Of a stretch of DNA of 64,000 bases, positions 8,407 through 18,005 are shown piece by piece. Source of the DNA: Clostridioides difficile_A (GTDB lineage Bacteria > Bacillota > Clostridia > Peptostreptococcales > Peptostreptococcaceae); assembly GCA_945909635.1 (NCBI GenBank), contig OX246690.1:434001-498000 (forward strand). Direction: 5' to 3'. Position 1 is the stretch's first letter, and each line of letters opens with the position of its first letter. A program made the translations under genes and the position numbers. The notes beneath the pieces were generated by a model that saw only the letters and a list, made by a program, of their open reading frames with translations, had not been told where the DNA came from and did no database searches.

Positions 8407-9237
8407 TTAAACTATAATCTCCATACCATCATAAGCAAAGAAAATATTATCAAGCTCCTTCTCTAATTCACTATAATAACCATAGGATTTCCCCCACATT
8501 TCATCAATATGTGTAACTATAACCTTTTTAATTCTGTAATAGTTTTTAATTTCTATAACTTCATCCAAAGTAAATATTTCATCTTTGAATGGTGCATCTT
8601 TAAGTTCTGTTCCATCATTTAATATGCCATCATCAGAAACTAAACTGATTATTAAAACATCTGCATCGAAGTACATATCATTATGAGTAAATGGTTTTGG
8701 ATTACAACAAGCATATATGACTTTTTTATCATTCTCTCTGATAACATAGAACGTTATATTCCTATCTCGGTTGTTGTTAAACAAATCAATATCAAAATTA
8801 TCTATCTTTATATGAGAAGTTTCATTAACAGAAATGCAGTGTAGAACATCCCCATAATATTTAAGACAATCAAGGTTCATTCGATTTATATCTTCAATCA
8901 CTTCAGGCAACGCATAAAATTCAATAGGAGTATTTTTATCTGCAATAAAATCATAGCCAATTTTTTCAACGATTCTAATGCCTTTAACGTGGTCTGGGTC
9001 ATGGTGAGAAATCGAAAGGTGCTTTACTTGTGATATTTTTTGCCTGTTGCAAGCCACTGCAATATCTTCAGGTGTGTCTATCAACATTTTTATATCATCA
9101 ATATATAGGCTTGGGCCTAAGCGTTCATATCTTCCACCTTTTTTCCTAGCTTCTTCACATATTTTGCATTTACAAAATGAACTTGGAATAATTGACATAC
9201 CACCACTACCAATAATTTTTAATTTCAAAGTTATCAT
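8407..9237 (-). CDS. MBL-fold metallo-hydrolase, PhnP-like
   Basis: A 276-aa metallo-beta-lactamase-fold hydrolase. The N terminus IIGSGG with the Cys-rich motif CKCKIC is typical of the PhnP/PqqB-like branch, where cysteines bind a structural zinc. The metal-binding motif is SISHHDPDHVKG, with a C-terminal VTHIDEMWG. PhnP members are phosphodiesterases acting on cyclic phosphate sugars, but the substrate here is unknown. The start codon follows a strong RBS (AAGGAGG). It is monocistronic, convergent with the PTS operon tail and divergent from the next activator gene. Confidence 0.8.
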   Translation of the reverse strand: MITLKLKIIGSGGMSIIPSSFCKCKICEEARKKGGRYERLGPSLYIDDIKMLIDTPEDIAVACNRQKISQVKHLSISHHDPDHVKGIRIVEKIGYDFIADKNTPIEFYALPEVIEDINRMNLDCLKYYGDVLHCISVNETSHIKIDNFDIDLFNNNRDRNITFYVIRENDKKVIYACCNPKPFTHNDMYFDADVLIISLVSDDGILNDGTELKDAPFKDEIFTLDEVIEIKNYYRIKKVIVTHIDEMWGKSYGYYSELEKELDNIFFAYDGMEIIV

Positions 9238-9478
9238 ACCTCCTTATTAAAATATTAGATTATATGAATAATCTACAATTAAAACTGCTTAACAAAATTT
9301 TTATTTAGTAGATTATATCATGTATAAATATGAAATAACAGAAATATATGAATGGGCTTAAGGATATATTAATACAATGTGCATAAAAAATATCATAAAT
9401 ATATGATAATATAAATACAGTAATACCATTTTATTAATTTTTTGGGTTTTTATATATTTAAGTATTGGGGTGATATAG

Positions 9479-10879
9479 TTGAACCAAGAGATATTTTTTA
9501 AAATAATGAATGAAATATTAGAAAATATTGACGAAGGGGTCCATTTTGTTAACAAAGAAGGGAAAACTATAATCTACAATGATTCTGTACAAAAAATGGA
9601 AAAAATGAACAGACAAGATATTTTAACGAATTCATTTTTTGATATAGTCAGCAAAATGAAAATAAATAGAAGTACACTAGTAGAAGTTTTGGAAAAAAGG
9701 AAAATTATCAAAGACAATGTTCAAAAATATCTAGATAAAAACGGGAAAGAAATAACAGCAATCAATACTACAATACCAATTGATATTAAAGGGGAATTTG
9801 TAGGGGCACTTGAAATATCAAAAAATATGACAACTATAGAAACTTTATTAAACAGAAACTATAAAAAAAATTTAATCAACAAAGTTAATAATCAACAAAA
9901 GAGAGGTTATGACTTTGATGATATTTTAGGAGAAAGTAATCTGATTAAAGAGGCAATAACAAAATCTAAGAAAGCCTGTAAGTCTGACGCTTCAGTATTT
10001 ATATATGGAGAAACTGGAACGGGTAAAGAGTTATTTAGTCAGTCCATTCATTATGGAAGTAATAGAAAAAATTATCCGTTTATAGCACAAAATTGTGCAG
10101 CTCTACCAGAGTCACTATTTGAAGGAATACTATTTGGGACTAGCAAGGGAGGATTTACAGGAGCAGTAGATAGACCAGGTTTGTTTGAACAAGCTAACAA
10201 AGGAACTTTATTATTAGATGAAATAAATTCCATGCCTATTATGTTACAAGCTAAATTACTAAGGGTTTTACAAGAAGGTTATGTAAGAAGAGTTGGTGGG
10301 ACTAAGGATATACCTGTTGATGTAAGAATTATTGCAACAACAAATGAAAGTCCAAGAGTTATTTTAAATGAGAATAAAATAAGAAAAGATTTATATTACA
10401 GACTTAACATAATTCATATAGAGATTCCTCCTCTTAGAGATAGAAAAGAAGATATATCTTTGTTATGCAAAAAATTTATTTCAAAGTATAATAAAAAACT
10501 AGATAAAAAAGTAGTAGGTATTTCAGATGAAGCTATCAAAGTTTTAAAAAATTATGACTGGCAAGGTAACATAAGAGAACTAGAAAACATAATTTATTGT
10601 ACTATGAGTATGATGGAAGATGAGATACAAATAGAAACAAGCATGATTAATCTAAATGACTATTACAATCTTAAAGAGAATAAAGAGATTAATAATTACT
10701 CTTTAAATGATTTGGAGAATAAGACACTTAATAGTATTCTTGGTGAGATAGAAGAAAAGTATATATGTGAATCATTAAAAAAGACCTCGTATAATATAAC
10801 TAAGGCTGCATCAATTTTAGGTATGAATAGGCAAAATTTACAATATAAAATGAAAAAATATAATATCAAAGTCTTATAA
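9479..10879 (+). CDS. Sigma-54-dependent activator (PAS-AAA+-Fis), probable ornithine operon regulator
   Basis: RocR/PrdR-style enhancer-binding protein of 466 aa. It has an N-terminal PAS-type sensor (about residues 5-120), an AAA+ domain with Walker A GETGTGKE, the sigma-54 loop as GGFTGA (usual GAFTGA, first Ala replaced by Gly) and Walker B LLLDEINS, then the arginine finger region LYYRLNIIHI, and a C-terminal Fis helix-turn-helix NITKAASILGMNRQNLQ. The start is TTG at 9479 after GGGGTGA. A -24/-12 promoter lies 170 bp after its stop, directly before ord, making the ornithine operon its natural target. The PAS domain would sense the inducer. Confidence 0.92.
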   Translation: MNQEIFFKIMNEILENIDEGVHFVNKEGKTIIYNDSVQKMEKMNRQDILTNSFFDIVSKMKINRSTLVEVLEKRKIIKDNVQKYLDKNGKEITAINTTIPIDIKGEFVGALEISKNMTTIETLLNRNYKKNLINKVNNQQKRGYDFDDILGESNLIKEAITKSKKACKSDASVFIYGETGTGKELFSQSIHYGSNRKNYPFIAQNCAALPESLFEGILFGTSKGGFTGAVDRPGLFEQANKGTLLLDEINSMPIMLQAKLLRVLQEGYVRRVGGTKDIPVDVRIIATTNESPRVILNENKIRKDLYYRLNIIHIEIPPLRDRKEDISLLCKKFISKYNKKLDKKVVGISDEAIKVLKNYDWQGNIRELENIIYCTMSMMEDEIQIETSMINLNDYYNLKENKEINNYSLNDLENKTLNSILGEIEEKYICESLKKTSYNITKAASILGMNRQNLQYKMKKYNIKVL

Positions 10880-10922
10880 AGAAGTAAAATAAAAAAGAAA
10901 AATAAAGGAGCAAAATTATTAT

Positions 10923-10951
10923 AAAAGAGCAAATTTTTTTGCTCTTTTTTT
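10923..10951 (+). terminator. Terminator after the activator gene
   Basis: AAAAGAGCAAA and TTTGCTCTTTT pair across a short T-rich loop, followed by further T residues. It insulates the activator from the ornithine operon. Confidence 0.8.
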
Positions 10952-11047
10952 ATTTCTTAAAGAAAATATTATTTTTTATTTATGAAAACACATAACAAAA
11001 TAACTATAGTTTCAACGTTTCAAGAAATATTTATTTTAATTTCAAAG

Positions 11048-11064
11048 TTGGCATGATTTATGCT
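11048..11064 (+). promoter_or_regulatory. Sigma-54 (-24/-12) promoter of the ornithine operon
   Basis: TTGGCATG-ATTT-ATGCT has the GG and GC dinucleotides at the sigma-54 spacing and lies about 45 bp before the ord start codon. The direct repeat GTTTCAAC / GTTTCAA at 11009-11023 just upstream could be part of an activator site, though it is closer to the promoter than usual. Confidence 0.82.
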
Positions 11065-11109
11065 TTAACTAATTATTGAGAAGATATAAATTTTTAGGAG
11101 GGTGTATAT

Positions 11110-12177
11110 ATGAGAAAAGTAAGAGTTGGAATATGGGGATTTGGAGCTATGGGAATAGGTATGGCTAATATGATTCTAAAAAAAGAAGGTATGGAAATAG
11201 TATCTGTTTGTAGTAGAAGTACTTCAGGGAAAAGCATGTATGACATCTTAGAAATTGAAAGAGGAGAAAGACCAGAAGTTATTATCAATGGAAATTATGA
11301 AGAAGTTTTTAAAGAAAAAAGTGTAGATGTTGTTTTATTAGCAACTGATTCATTTACTAAAAAGGCTTTTGATAAAATAATGTTCTTGTTAAATAGAAAA
11401 ATAAATGTTATATCAACAGCAGAGCAAATGGCATATCCACAAGCTGATGATGCAGATTTAGCTAAAAAAATGGATGAAGTTGCAAAGGAGAATGGAGTAA
11501 GTATACTTGGAACAGGAATAAATCCAGGATTTGTGTTGGATTTACTAGTATTAGCACTTTCAGGAACTTGTGAGGAAGTTACTAGTATAAAAGCTAAGAG
11601 AGTAAATGATTTATCTCCTTTTGGAAAATCTGTTATGGTAGAGCAAGGTGTAGGAGTAACAAGAGAAGAATTCATAAAAGGTGTAGAAAATAATACTATA
11701 GCAGGTCATGTAGGATTTGTAGAATCAATAAATATGATAGCTGATGGATTAGGATGGAAACTAGATAAGATAGAACAAACAAAAGAACCAATAATGACTA
11801 CAGTAGATAGAAAATCTAAGTATGGAGAGGCATTGGCTGGAAATGTTGCTGGTTGTAGACAATGTGGATATGGATATGTAAATGGAGATATTTTGATTGA
11901 AATGGAGCATCCACAACAGATAATACCTGAAGCAGAAGGTATTAAAACAGGAGATTATGTATCAATAAAAGGTATACCAAACATTGATTTACAAATAAAT
12001 CCTGAGATACCTGGAGGAGTGGGCACTTATGCAATGATAGTAAACTCTATTCCATTAATAATAAATGCTAGACCAGGTCTTAAAACTATGTTAGATATAC
12101 CAGTGCCTAGAGCAATAATGGGAGATGTAAGAAATCAGATTGAAGTTGAATTAGAGGAAGAATCAAATGCCAATTAA
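11110..12177 (+). CDS. ord: 2,4-diaminopentanoate dehydrogenase
   Basis: NAD(P)-dependent dehydrogenase (355 aa) that oxidatively deaminates (2R,4S)-2,4-diaminopentanoate to 2-amino-4-oxopentanoate in ornithine fermentation. The N terminus WGFGAMGIGMANMI is the Rossmann dinucleotide-binding loop, in the DapB-like arrangement typical of Ord. The RBS TAGGAGGG precedes the ATG. It is the first gene of the sigma-54-driven operon and is followed by ortA and ortB, whose products use its reaction product. Order and length match the Clostridium sticklandii/C. difficile cluster. Confidence 0.95.
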   Translation: MRKVRVGIWGFGAMGIGMANMILKKEGMEIVSVCSRSTSGKSMYDILEIERGERPEVIINGNYEEVFKEKSVDVVLLATDSFTKKAFDKIMFLLNRKINVISTAEQMAYPQADDADLAKKMDEVAKENGVSILGTGINPGFVLDLLVLALSGTCEEVTSIKAKRVNDLSPFGKSVMVEQGVGVTREEFIKGVENNTIAGHVGFVESINMIADGLGWKLDKIEQTKEPIMTTVDRKSKYGEALAGNVAGCRQCGYGYVNGDILIEMEHPQQIIPEAEGIKTGDYVSIKGIPNIDLQINPEIPGGVGTYAMIVNSIPLIINARPGLKTMLDIPVPRAIMGDVRNQIEVELEEESNAN

Positions 12178-12211
12178 TAAAATAATAGCTGGTTAATAAG
12201 GAGATGAAAAA

Positions 12212-12520
12212 ATGGATGCTAAAGTTAATGATTGGGTTATTATACACAATATAGTATTGACTCCAGAAGAAAGAGCTCCACAAGTTCCAGAGGATACTAA
12301 GAAAGTATCCTTAGAAATGTGGGTTAAGGGATTTATACAAAAGGATGCTTCTATAGGTGATTTAGTAGAAGTTAAAACAATTACAGGTAGACTTGTAAAA
12401 GGTAATTTGCTTAAAGTAAATCCATATTATACTCATGATTATGGTAAATGTATACCAGAATTACTCCAAATAGGAATACAGGCTAAAGAAATATTATTTG
12501 GAGGTGTATATAATGAATAA
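12212..12520 (+). CDS. ortA: 2-amino-4-ketopentanoate thiolase, alpha (small) subunit
   Basis: Small subunit (102 aa) of the PLP-dependent thiolase that splits 2-amino-4-oxopentanoate with CoA to acetyl-CoA and D-alanine. It has no catalytic lysine of its own; identity rests on length, on sequence around DWVIIHNIVLTPEERAP and on its place between ord and ortB. Its last codons overlap the ortB start by 8 nt, consistent with coupled synthesis of the two subunits. RBS AAGGAGATG. Confidence 0.93.
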   Translation: MDAKVNDWVIIHNIVLTPEERAPQVPEDTKKVSLEMWVKGFIQKDASIGDLVEVKTITGRLVKGNLLKVNPYYTHDYGKCIPELLQIGIQAKEILFGGVYNE

Positions 12521-13946
12521 TAATACAACATCAATGAAAGATATGAGTTATAAAGCTGTTATGGGAAGAAATAATGAAATAATGAAAAATGCGATTGGAT
12601 TGGATTACTCTTCTTTTGAACAAGAAGGAATAGGATTTGATTATGAAAAAATGATGGGTGAAACAGGATATACATTACAGGATATTGAAGCAATTCAGTC
12701 ACAATATGCTGTTGGGAATACTCCCATAATAGAACTTAAAAATTTAACTAAATTAGCTAGAAAATGTGCTCCAGAGGGTAAAGGAGCTAGAATATTTGTA
12801 AAAGATGAAGCAATGAATGCATCTGGTAGCTTTAAAGCAAGAAGAGCAGCTACTGCCGTATATCATGCTAAAAAAATGGGATATAAAGGCGTAATAGCAG
12901 CTACTAGTGGCAACTATGGTGCAGCTGTAGCATCTCAGGCAGCTATGCAGGGTCTAAAATGTATAATAGTTCAAGAGTGTTATGATTCTAATGGTATAGG
13001 TCAACCTGAAATTATAGAAAAAGCTAGAAAATGTGAGGCATATGGAGCAGAAGTTATTCAATTAACTGTTGGACCAGAATTATTTTATACATTCTTAGTT
13101 TTATTAGAAGAAACAGGCTATTTTAATGCATCATTATATTCACCATTTGGAATTGCAGGTGTAGAGACTTTAGGGTATGAGTTGGCTATTCAATTTAGAG
13201 AAAAATATAAAAAAGACCCTGATGTAGTTGTTTGTACAAATGCAGGTGGAGGTAATCTCACTGGAACTGCAAGAGGATTGATAAAAGCGGGTTCTCTTAA
13301 TACTAAAGTAGTAGGAGCAAGTGTTGACTTAAAAGGATTGCACATGGCTAGTGATAATCAATTTAATAAAAAATCATTTACAACAGGGCATACAGGTTTT
13401 GGTATACCATTCTGTACGTGGCCTGATAGGTCAGATGTACCTAGGTCTGCAGCTAGGCCACTTAGATATATGGATAGATATGTATTAGTAAAACAAGGAG
13501 AAGTTTTTTATACAACTGAATTATTGGCACAACTAGAAGGAATAGAAAGAGGCCCTGCAGGAAATACATCTTTAGCAGCAGCATTCTCTTTAGCTCAAGA
13601 ATTGGATGAAGATAAAGTTATAGTAGTACAAGAAACAGAGTATACAGGAGCAGGTAAACATATATGTCCACAACTTACCTTTGCAAGAGAAAATGGAATA
13701 TATATAAAATTTGGAAATCCAAGAGAAGAGATTGCAGGAGTAAACTTAATATTACCAGAAAGTCCAGAATTATTAAAATGTGTTGACATTGATATGAATA
13801 AAATAAGAAAATCATTTATAAAAAATTGTATATCCAACAATAACATTGAGAATGTTGATAATTTAAGTAATCAAGATATAGAGTATTTAATGGAAGAAGT
13901 AAAAAGTTCGAGAGATTTTGTTGTTGATACATTAAATAATTTATAA
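12513..13946 (+). CDS. ortB: 2-amino-4-ketopentanoate thiolase, beta (large) subunit
   Basis: Catalytic PLP subunit (about 477 aa), of the threonine-synthase/fold-type-II group. The Schiff-base lysine is in NASGSFKARRAA and the phosphate-binding loop in TNAGGGNLTG. With OrtA it forms acetyl-CoA and alanine. The start is taken at ATG 12513, where TTGGAGGTG is a good RBS; the in-frame TTG at 12498 lies inside ortA and overlaps that RBS. The C-terminal 60 residues are less conserved. Confidence 0.94.
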   Translation: MNNNTTSMKDMSYKAVMGRNNEIMKNAIGLDYSSFEQEGIGFDYEKMMGETGYTLQDIEAIQSQYAVGNTPIIELKNLTKLARKCAPEGKGARIFVKDEAMNASGSFKARRAATAVYHAKKMGYKGVIAATSGNYGAAVASQAAMQGLKCIIVQECYDSNGIGQPEIIEKARKCEAYGAEVIQLTVGPELFYTFLVLLEETGYFNASLYSPFGIAGVETLGYELAIQFREKYKKDPDVVVCTNAGGGNLTGTARGLIKAGSLNTKVVGASVDLKGLHMASDNQFNKKSFTTGHTGFGIPFCTWPDRSDVPRSAARPLRYMDRYVLVKQGEVFYTTELLAQLEGIERGPAGNTSLAAAFSLAQELDEDKVIVVQETEYTGAGKHICPQLTFARENGIYIKFGNPREEIAGVNLILPESPELLKCVDIDMNKIRKSFIKNCISNNNIENVDNLSNQDIEYLMEEVKSSRDFVVDTLNNL

Positions 13947-14023
13947 TAATTACTAATTTTTAATTTAATGCGAAATAAATAGTCGGAAAATTCAATTAAA
14001 ATTATACGGATGGGGGAATGTTC

Positions 14024-14398
14024 ATGAAAAAAAGAGAGGATGATTTTGAAGTTAGAAGAAAACATCTTCAAGAACTAAGTGATGATGAGTTAAAAGAAAG
14101 GTTTTGGAGTTTAGCTACCCAAATAGTAGAGCCAATGATAGACCTTGGCAAAAAGAACACAACACCATCAATAGAAAGGTCTGTTTTGTTAAGAATGGGA
14201 TTTTCTTCTCTTGAAGTAAAACCTATTTTAGAAGGTGTTATGGAAAGAGGTCTTATAGGTAAAGGGGCAGGGCATGTAGTTTATAAGTTGGCTAAATCTA
14301 AAAATATAACAGTTAGAGAAGCTGGTTTATTATTAGTTAATGGTGAATACTGGGATGAAGTTACATGTTTATTTAGAGAAGGGGTAGAATCATGTTAA
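14024..14398 (+). CDS. oraS: D-ornithine 4,5-aminomutase, S (small) subunit
   Basis: Small subunit (about 124 aa) of the adenosylcobalamin- and PLP-dependent mutase that shifts the terminal amino group of D-ornithine to C4, giving 2,4-diaminopentanoate. Two ATG codons lie at 14018 and 14024; GGGGGA ends directly before the first, so the second, 7 nt further, has better spacing. The stop overlaps the oraE start by 7 nt, as expected for the two subunits of one enzyme. Confidence 0.93.
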   Translation: MKKREDDFEVRRKHLQELSDDELKERFWSLATQIVEPMIDLGKKNTTPSIERSVLLRMGFSSLEVKPILEGVMERGLIGKGAGHVVYKLAKSKNITVREAGLLLVNGEYWDEVTCLFREGVESC

Positions 14399-16596
14399 AG
14401 GAAAATAAAAAACTAGATATAGACTATATATTAAAAGATTTGGATAAATATAAACCAAAGAGAAGAGGTTGGGTTTGGAGAGAACATCTGGAAAATCTTG
14501 AAATGGGACCTTTTGAATATAAAGACTGTACAAAACCTTTAAAGAAGAGTGTAGGGTTACCATCATCTAAATATTTCAATAATATTGACCCTCAACCAAG
14601 CCCCATTATTACTACTGAAATAGCTTCTGGTAGATTTGAAGATGATATAAGAAGAATGAGGATGGCAGCTCATCATGGCGCTGACCATTTAATGGTTATT
14701 AGAACTGCTGGGCAATCCCATTTTGACGGACTTATAGAAGGTACTCCTCAAGGTATAGGTGGAGTTCCAATAACAAGAAAACAAGTAAGAGCTCAAAGAA
14801 AAGCTCTTGATTTTATAGAAGAAGAAGTTGGCAGACCTATTAATTACCATTCATATGTAAGTGGTGTTGCTGGTCCTGAAGTAGCAGTGATGTTTGCTGA
14901 AGAAGGAGTCAATGGAGCACACCAAGACCCACAATACAATGTTCTATATAGAAATATAAATATGATAAGGTCTTTTGTAGATGCTTGTGAAGCTAAAAAA
15001 ATAATGGCTTTTGCGAATATAGCTCAAATAGATGGAGCACATAATGCTAATGCTACTGCTAGAGAAGCATGGAAGGTAATGCCTGAACTTATGGTTCAAC
15101 ATGCTTTAAACTCTATATTCTCTGAGAAAATAGGGATAGATAAAAGTAATATATGTTTATCAACAGTGCCACCAACAGCTCCTCCAGCACCATGCTTAAG
15201 AATAGACTTACCTTATGCTGTTGCACTTAGAGAATTATTTAGTGATTATAAGATGAGAGCCCAAATGAACACTAAATATATGGAATCATCAACTAGAGAA
15301 GCAACAGTTACTCATGTATTAAATTTATTAACATCAGTACTAACTAGAGCTGACATACAATCAACTATAACGCCTGACGAAGGTAGAAATGTACCTTGGC
15401 ATATATACAACATAGAAGCATGTGATACAGCAAAACAAGCTTTAGTTGGTATGGATGGCCTTATGGATATGATAGAACTTAAAGATGTTGGTGAATTAAG
15501 AGATAAAGCAAGAGAGCTTAAAGAAAGAGCTGTACTATATATGGAAGAAATATTTGAAGTTGGTGGATATTTTGAGTCTGTAGAGCAAGGATTTTTCGTT
15601 GATTCTGGAAATTATCCAGAAAGAAATGGTGATGGTATATCTAGAAAAATAAAAGGCGGAGTTGGAGAAGGTACTGTTTATGAAAGAGAAGAAGATTATC
15701 TAGCACCTGTAACTGCTCACTTTGGATACAACAATGTAGCTCAGTATGATGAAAATGCTATAGATAATCCATCAATATTAATAGATGGATGCACATTTGA
15801 AAATCCAGATAAAATCATATATATTGATGAGCTTGATGATTTTGACAATGTGGAAAACAGACTAAAAGAATCAGAAGAATACAGAAATGGAGATAAAATC
15901 AAGCCTGAAATGGAATGGTGTGCAGATGGAATTGTAATGATAACTATGATGTTACCTACTGATAAAAGAACAGCCGAGTTTGCAGCTTTGGAATTTGTAA
16001 AGAAAATGAACTTGCAAGAAGTTGAAGTTATAAGTAGAGAAGTGATGCATGAATCTGAAGGTACTAGAATAGAAGTGAAAGGAAGAGTTCCATTCGATAT
16101 AGATTTAAACAATTTAGTAATACCAGAAGAGCCTAAAGTACTGACTGATGAAGAAATAAGAGCTGATATAGAAGAAAGACCTATGAAAATAGTTTCAGCT
16201 ACAGTTGGAGAAGATGAACACTCAGTTGGTTTAAGGGAAATAATAGATATAAAACATGGTGGTATTGAAAAGTATGGTATAGAATGTCACTATCTAGGAA
16301 CTTCTGTGCCTGTAGAAAAATTGGTAGATGCAGCAATTGAACTAAATGCAGATGCAATACTTGCATCTACAATAATAAGTCATGATGATATTCACTATAA
16401 AAACATGAAGAAATTACATGATTATTGTGTAGAAAAAGGTATAAGAGATAAAGTAATGATAGCATGTGGAGGAACACAAGTAACACCTGAAATAGCCGTT
16501 GAACAAGGAATAGATGCTGGATTTGGAAGAAACAGCAAAGGTATTCATGTAGCCACTTTCTTAGTTGAAAAAAGAAGAGAAATGAATAATAAGTAA
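14392..16596 (+). CDS. oraE: D-ornithine 4,5-aminomutase, E (large) subunit
   Basis: Catalytic subunit (734 aa), with a TIM-barrel region binding PLP and a C-terminal Rossmann domain binding adenosylcobalamin base-off. The cobalamin motif D-x-H-x-x-G is present as DEHSVG (D608, H610, G613), followed by LASTIISH and the glycine-rich IACGGTQVTPE. Length agrees with the family. The neighbouring racemase supplies its D-ornithine substrate and the MutL-like ATPase probably keeps the cobalamin enzyme active. The stop overlaps the next start by one base. Confidence 0.96.
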   Translation: MLKENKKLDIDYILKDLDKYKPKRRGWVWREHLENLEMGPFEYKDCTKPLKKSVGLPSSKYFNNIDPQPSPIITTEIASGRFEDDIRRMRMAAHHGADHLMVIRTAGQSHFDGLIEGTPQGIGGVPITRKQVRAQRKALDFIEEEVGRPINYHSYVSGVAGPEVAVMFAEEGVNGAHQDPQYNVLYRNINMIRSFVDACEAKKIMAFANIAQIDGAHNANATAREAWKVMPELMVQHALNSIFSEKIGIDKSNICLSTVPPTAPPAPCLRIDLPYAVALRELFSDYKMRAQMNTKYMESSTREATVTHVLNLLTSVLTRADIQSTITPDEGRNVPWHIYNIEACDTAKQALVGMDGLMDMIELKDVGELRDKARELKERAVLYMEEIFEVGGYFESVEQGFFVDSGNYPERNGDGISRKIKGGVGEGTVYEREEDYLAPVTAHFGYNNVAQYDENAIDNPSILIDGCTFENPDKIIYIDELDDFDNVENRLKESEEYRNGDKIKPEMEWCADGIVMITMMLPTDKRTAEFAALEFVKKMNLQEVEVISREVMHESEGTRIEVKGRVPFDIDLNNLVIPEEPKVLTDEEIRADIEERPMKIVSATVGEDEHSVGLREIIDIKHGGIEKYGIECHYLGTSVPVEKLVDAAIELNADAILASTIISHDDIHYKNMKKLHDYCVEKGIRDKVMIACGGTQVTPEIAVEQGIDAGFGRNSKGIHVATFLVEKRREMNNK

Positions 16597-18005
16597 TGGA
16601 AAATAAAAAAATTTCTTTGAAAATAGATGTGTTGGTAGCTGAAATTGGAAGTACTACCACTGTAGTAAATGCTTTCCATAATATTGATACTGAGAATCCT
16701 GTATTTTTAGGTCAAGGTCAAGCTCCAACAACAGTGTTTGAAGGTGGAGATGTAAGAAATGGCTTGTCAGGTGCTATTAAGGATTTAGCTAATAAATTAT
16801 CTGTAGAGGATATAAAGTATAATGATATGTTTGCAACTTCTAGTGCAGCTGGTGGGTTAAAAATGACTGTACATGGTTTAGTATATGATATGACAGTAAA
16901 AGCAGCTAAAGAAGCTGCTCTAGGAGCTGGAGCTGTTATTCGTCAAGTAACATCAGGTAGAATTAAAAGAACTGATTTAAATAAAATAAAAGAAATAAAT
17001 CCAAACATAATTTTAATAGCTGGTGGAGTTGATTATGGAGAAAGAGATACAGCTATTTATAATGCAGAAATGATAGCTTCTATGAATTTAGATATACCAG
17101 TTATATATGCTGGAAATATTGAAAATCAAGATGAAGTAAAGTTAATATTCGAAGATACAAACTATAAGCTATATATAACAGAAAATGTATATCCTAAAAT
17201 AGATTTATTGAATATAGAGCCTACAAGAAAAATTATTCAAGGTGTATTTGAAGACCACATAACTACAGCACCAGGAATGAAGTATATTAAAGAAATGGTT
17301 AATGAAAATATTACTCCAACACCAGGCGCTGTAATGGAAGCATCTAAATTATTATATAAAAATATTGGAGATTTATTAACTTTAGATGTAGGTGGAGCAA
17401 CTACTGATGTACACTCTGTTACAGATGGAAGTGACTATATCAATAAAATCTTAGTTAATCCTGAACCTGTAGCGAAGAGAAGTGTTGAGGGGGATTTAGG
17501 TGTATATGTAAATATGAAAAATATAGTAGAAGTTATAGGTAAAGAAAACCTACAAAATGAATTATCTATAGACATTGATTCAATAATAGATAATTATCCA
17601 CCAATACCAAAATCAAAAGAAGAAATCCTATTTGTTGAGAGACTGACAACAGAAGCTGTTATCAAAGCTATGTTAAGACACTCTGGAAAAATAAGAAATA
17701 TTTATGGAACAACTGGAAAAGTCAAAATTGCAGAAGGAAAAGATTTAACAGAGGTAAGATATATAGTTGGTACAGGGGGAGCGCTTACTAGGCTCCCTAG
17801 TAGAATTAAAATATTAAACAGTATGCTTAAATACAATAAAAATAAAGAATTACTATTTCCAAAAGAGAAAACAAAGATATTGATAGATAATGACTATATT
17901 ATGGCATCTATGGGTGTTTTATCTAAAAAATATGAAGAAGCATCTCTTAAGCTCCTACTAAAAAGTTTAAACTTCAAGGAGGAACGATTATGTACCCTAG
18001 ATTAG
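16596..18005 (+). CDS. MutL-like (glutamate-mutase accessory) ATPase, probable reactivase of OraSE
   Basis: An ASKHA-fold protein of 469 aa related to MutL of glutamate mutase operons. The phosphate-1 motif is seen in AEIGSTTTVV, the second in LTLDVGGATTDVHSV and the adenosine region in VGTGGALTRLPS. Such proteins are thought to act as chaperone/reactivase for adenosylcobalamin mutases by exchanging damaged cofactor; that role is inferred from family and from direct coupling to oraE (ATG overlaps its stop). It also overlaps the next gene by 16 nt. Confidence 0.85.
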   Translation: MENKKISLKIDVLVAEIGSTTTVVNAFHNIDTENPVFLGQGQAPTTVFEGGDVRNGLSGAIKDLANKLSVEDIKYNDMFATSSAAGGLKMTVHGLVYDMTVKAAKEAALGAGAVIRQVTSGRIKRTDLNKIKEINPNIILIAGGVDYGERDTAIYNAEMIASMNLDIPVIYAGNIENQDEVKLIFEDTNYKLYITENVYPKIDLLNIEPTRKIIQGVFEDHITTAPGMKYIKEMVNENITPTPGAVMEASKLLYKNIGDLLTLDVGGATTDVHSVTDGSDYINKILVNPEPVAKRSVEGDLGVYVNMKNIVEVIGKENLQNELSIDIDSIIDNYPPIPKSKEEILFVERLTTEAVIKAMLRHSGKIRNIYGTTGKVKIAEGKDLTEVRYIVGTGGALTRLPSRIKILNSMLKYNKNKELLFPKEKTKILIDNDYIMASMGVLSKKYEEASLKLLLKSLNFKEERLCTLD

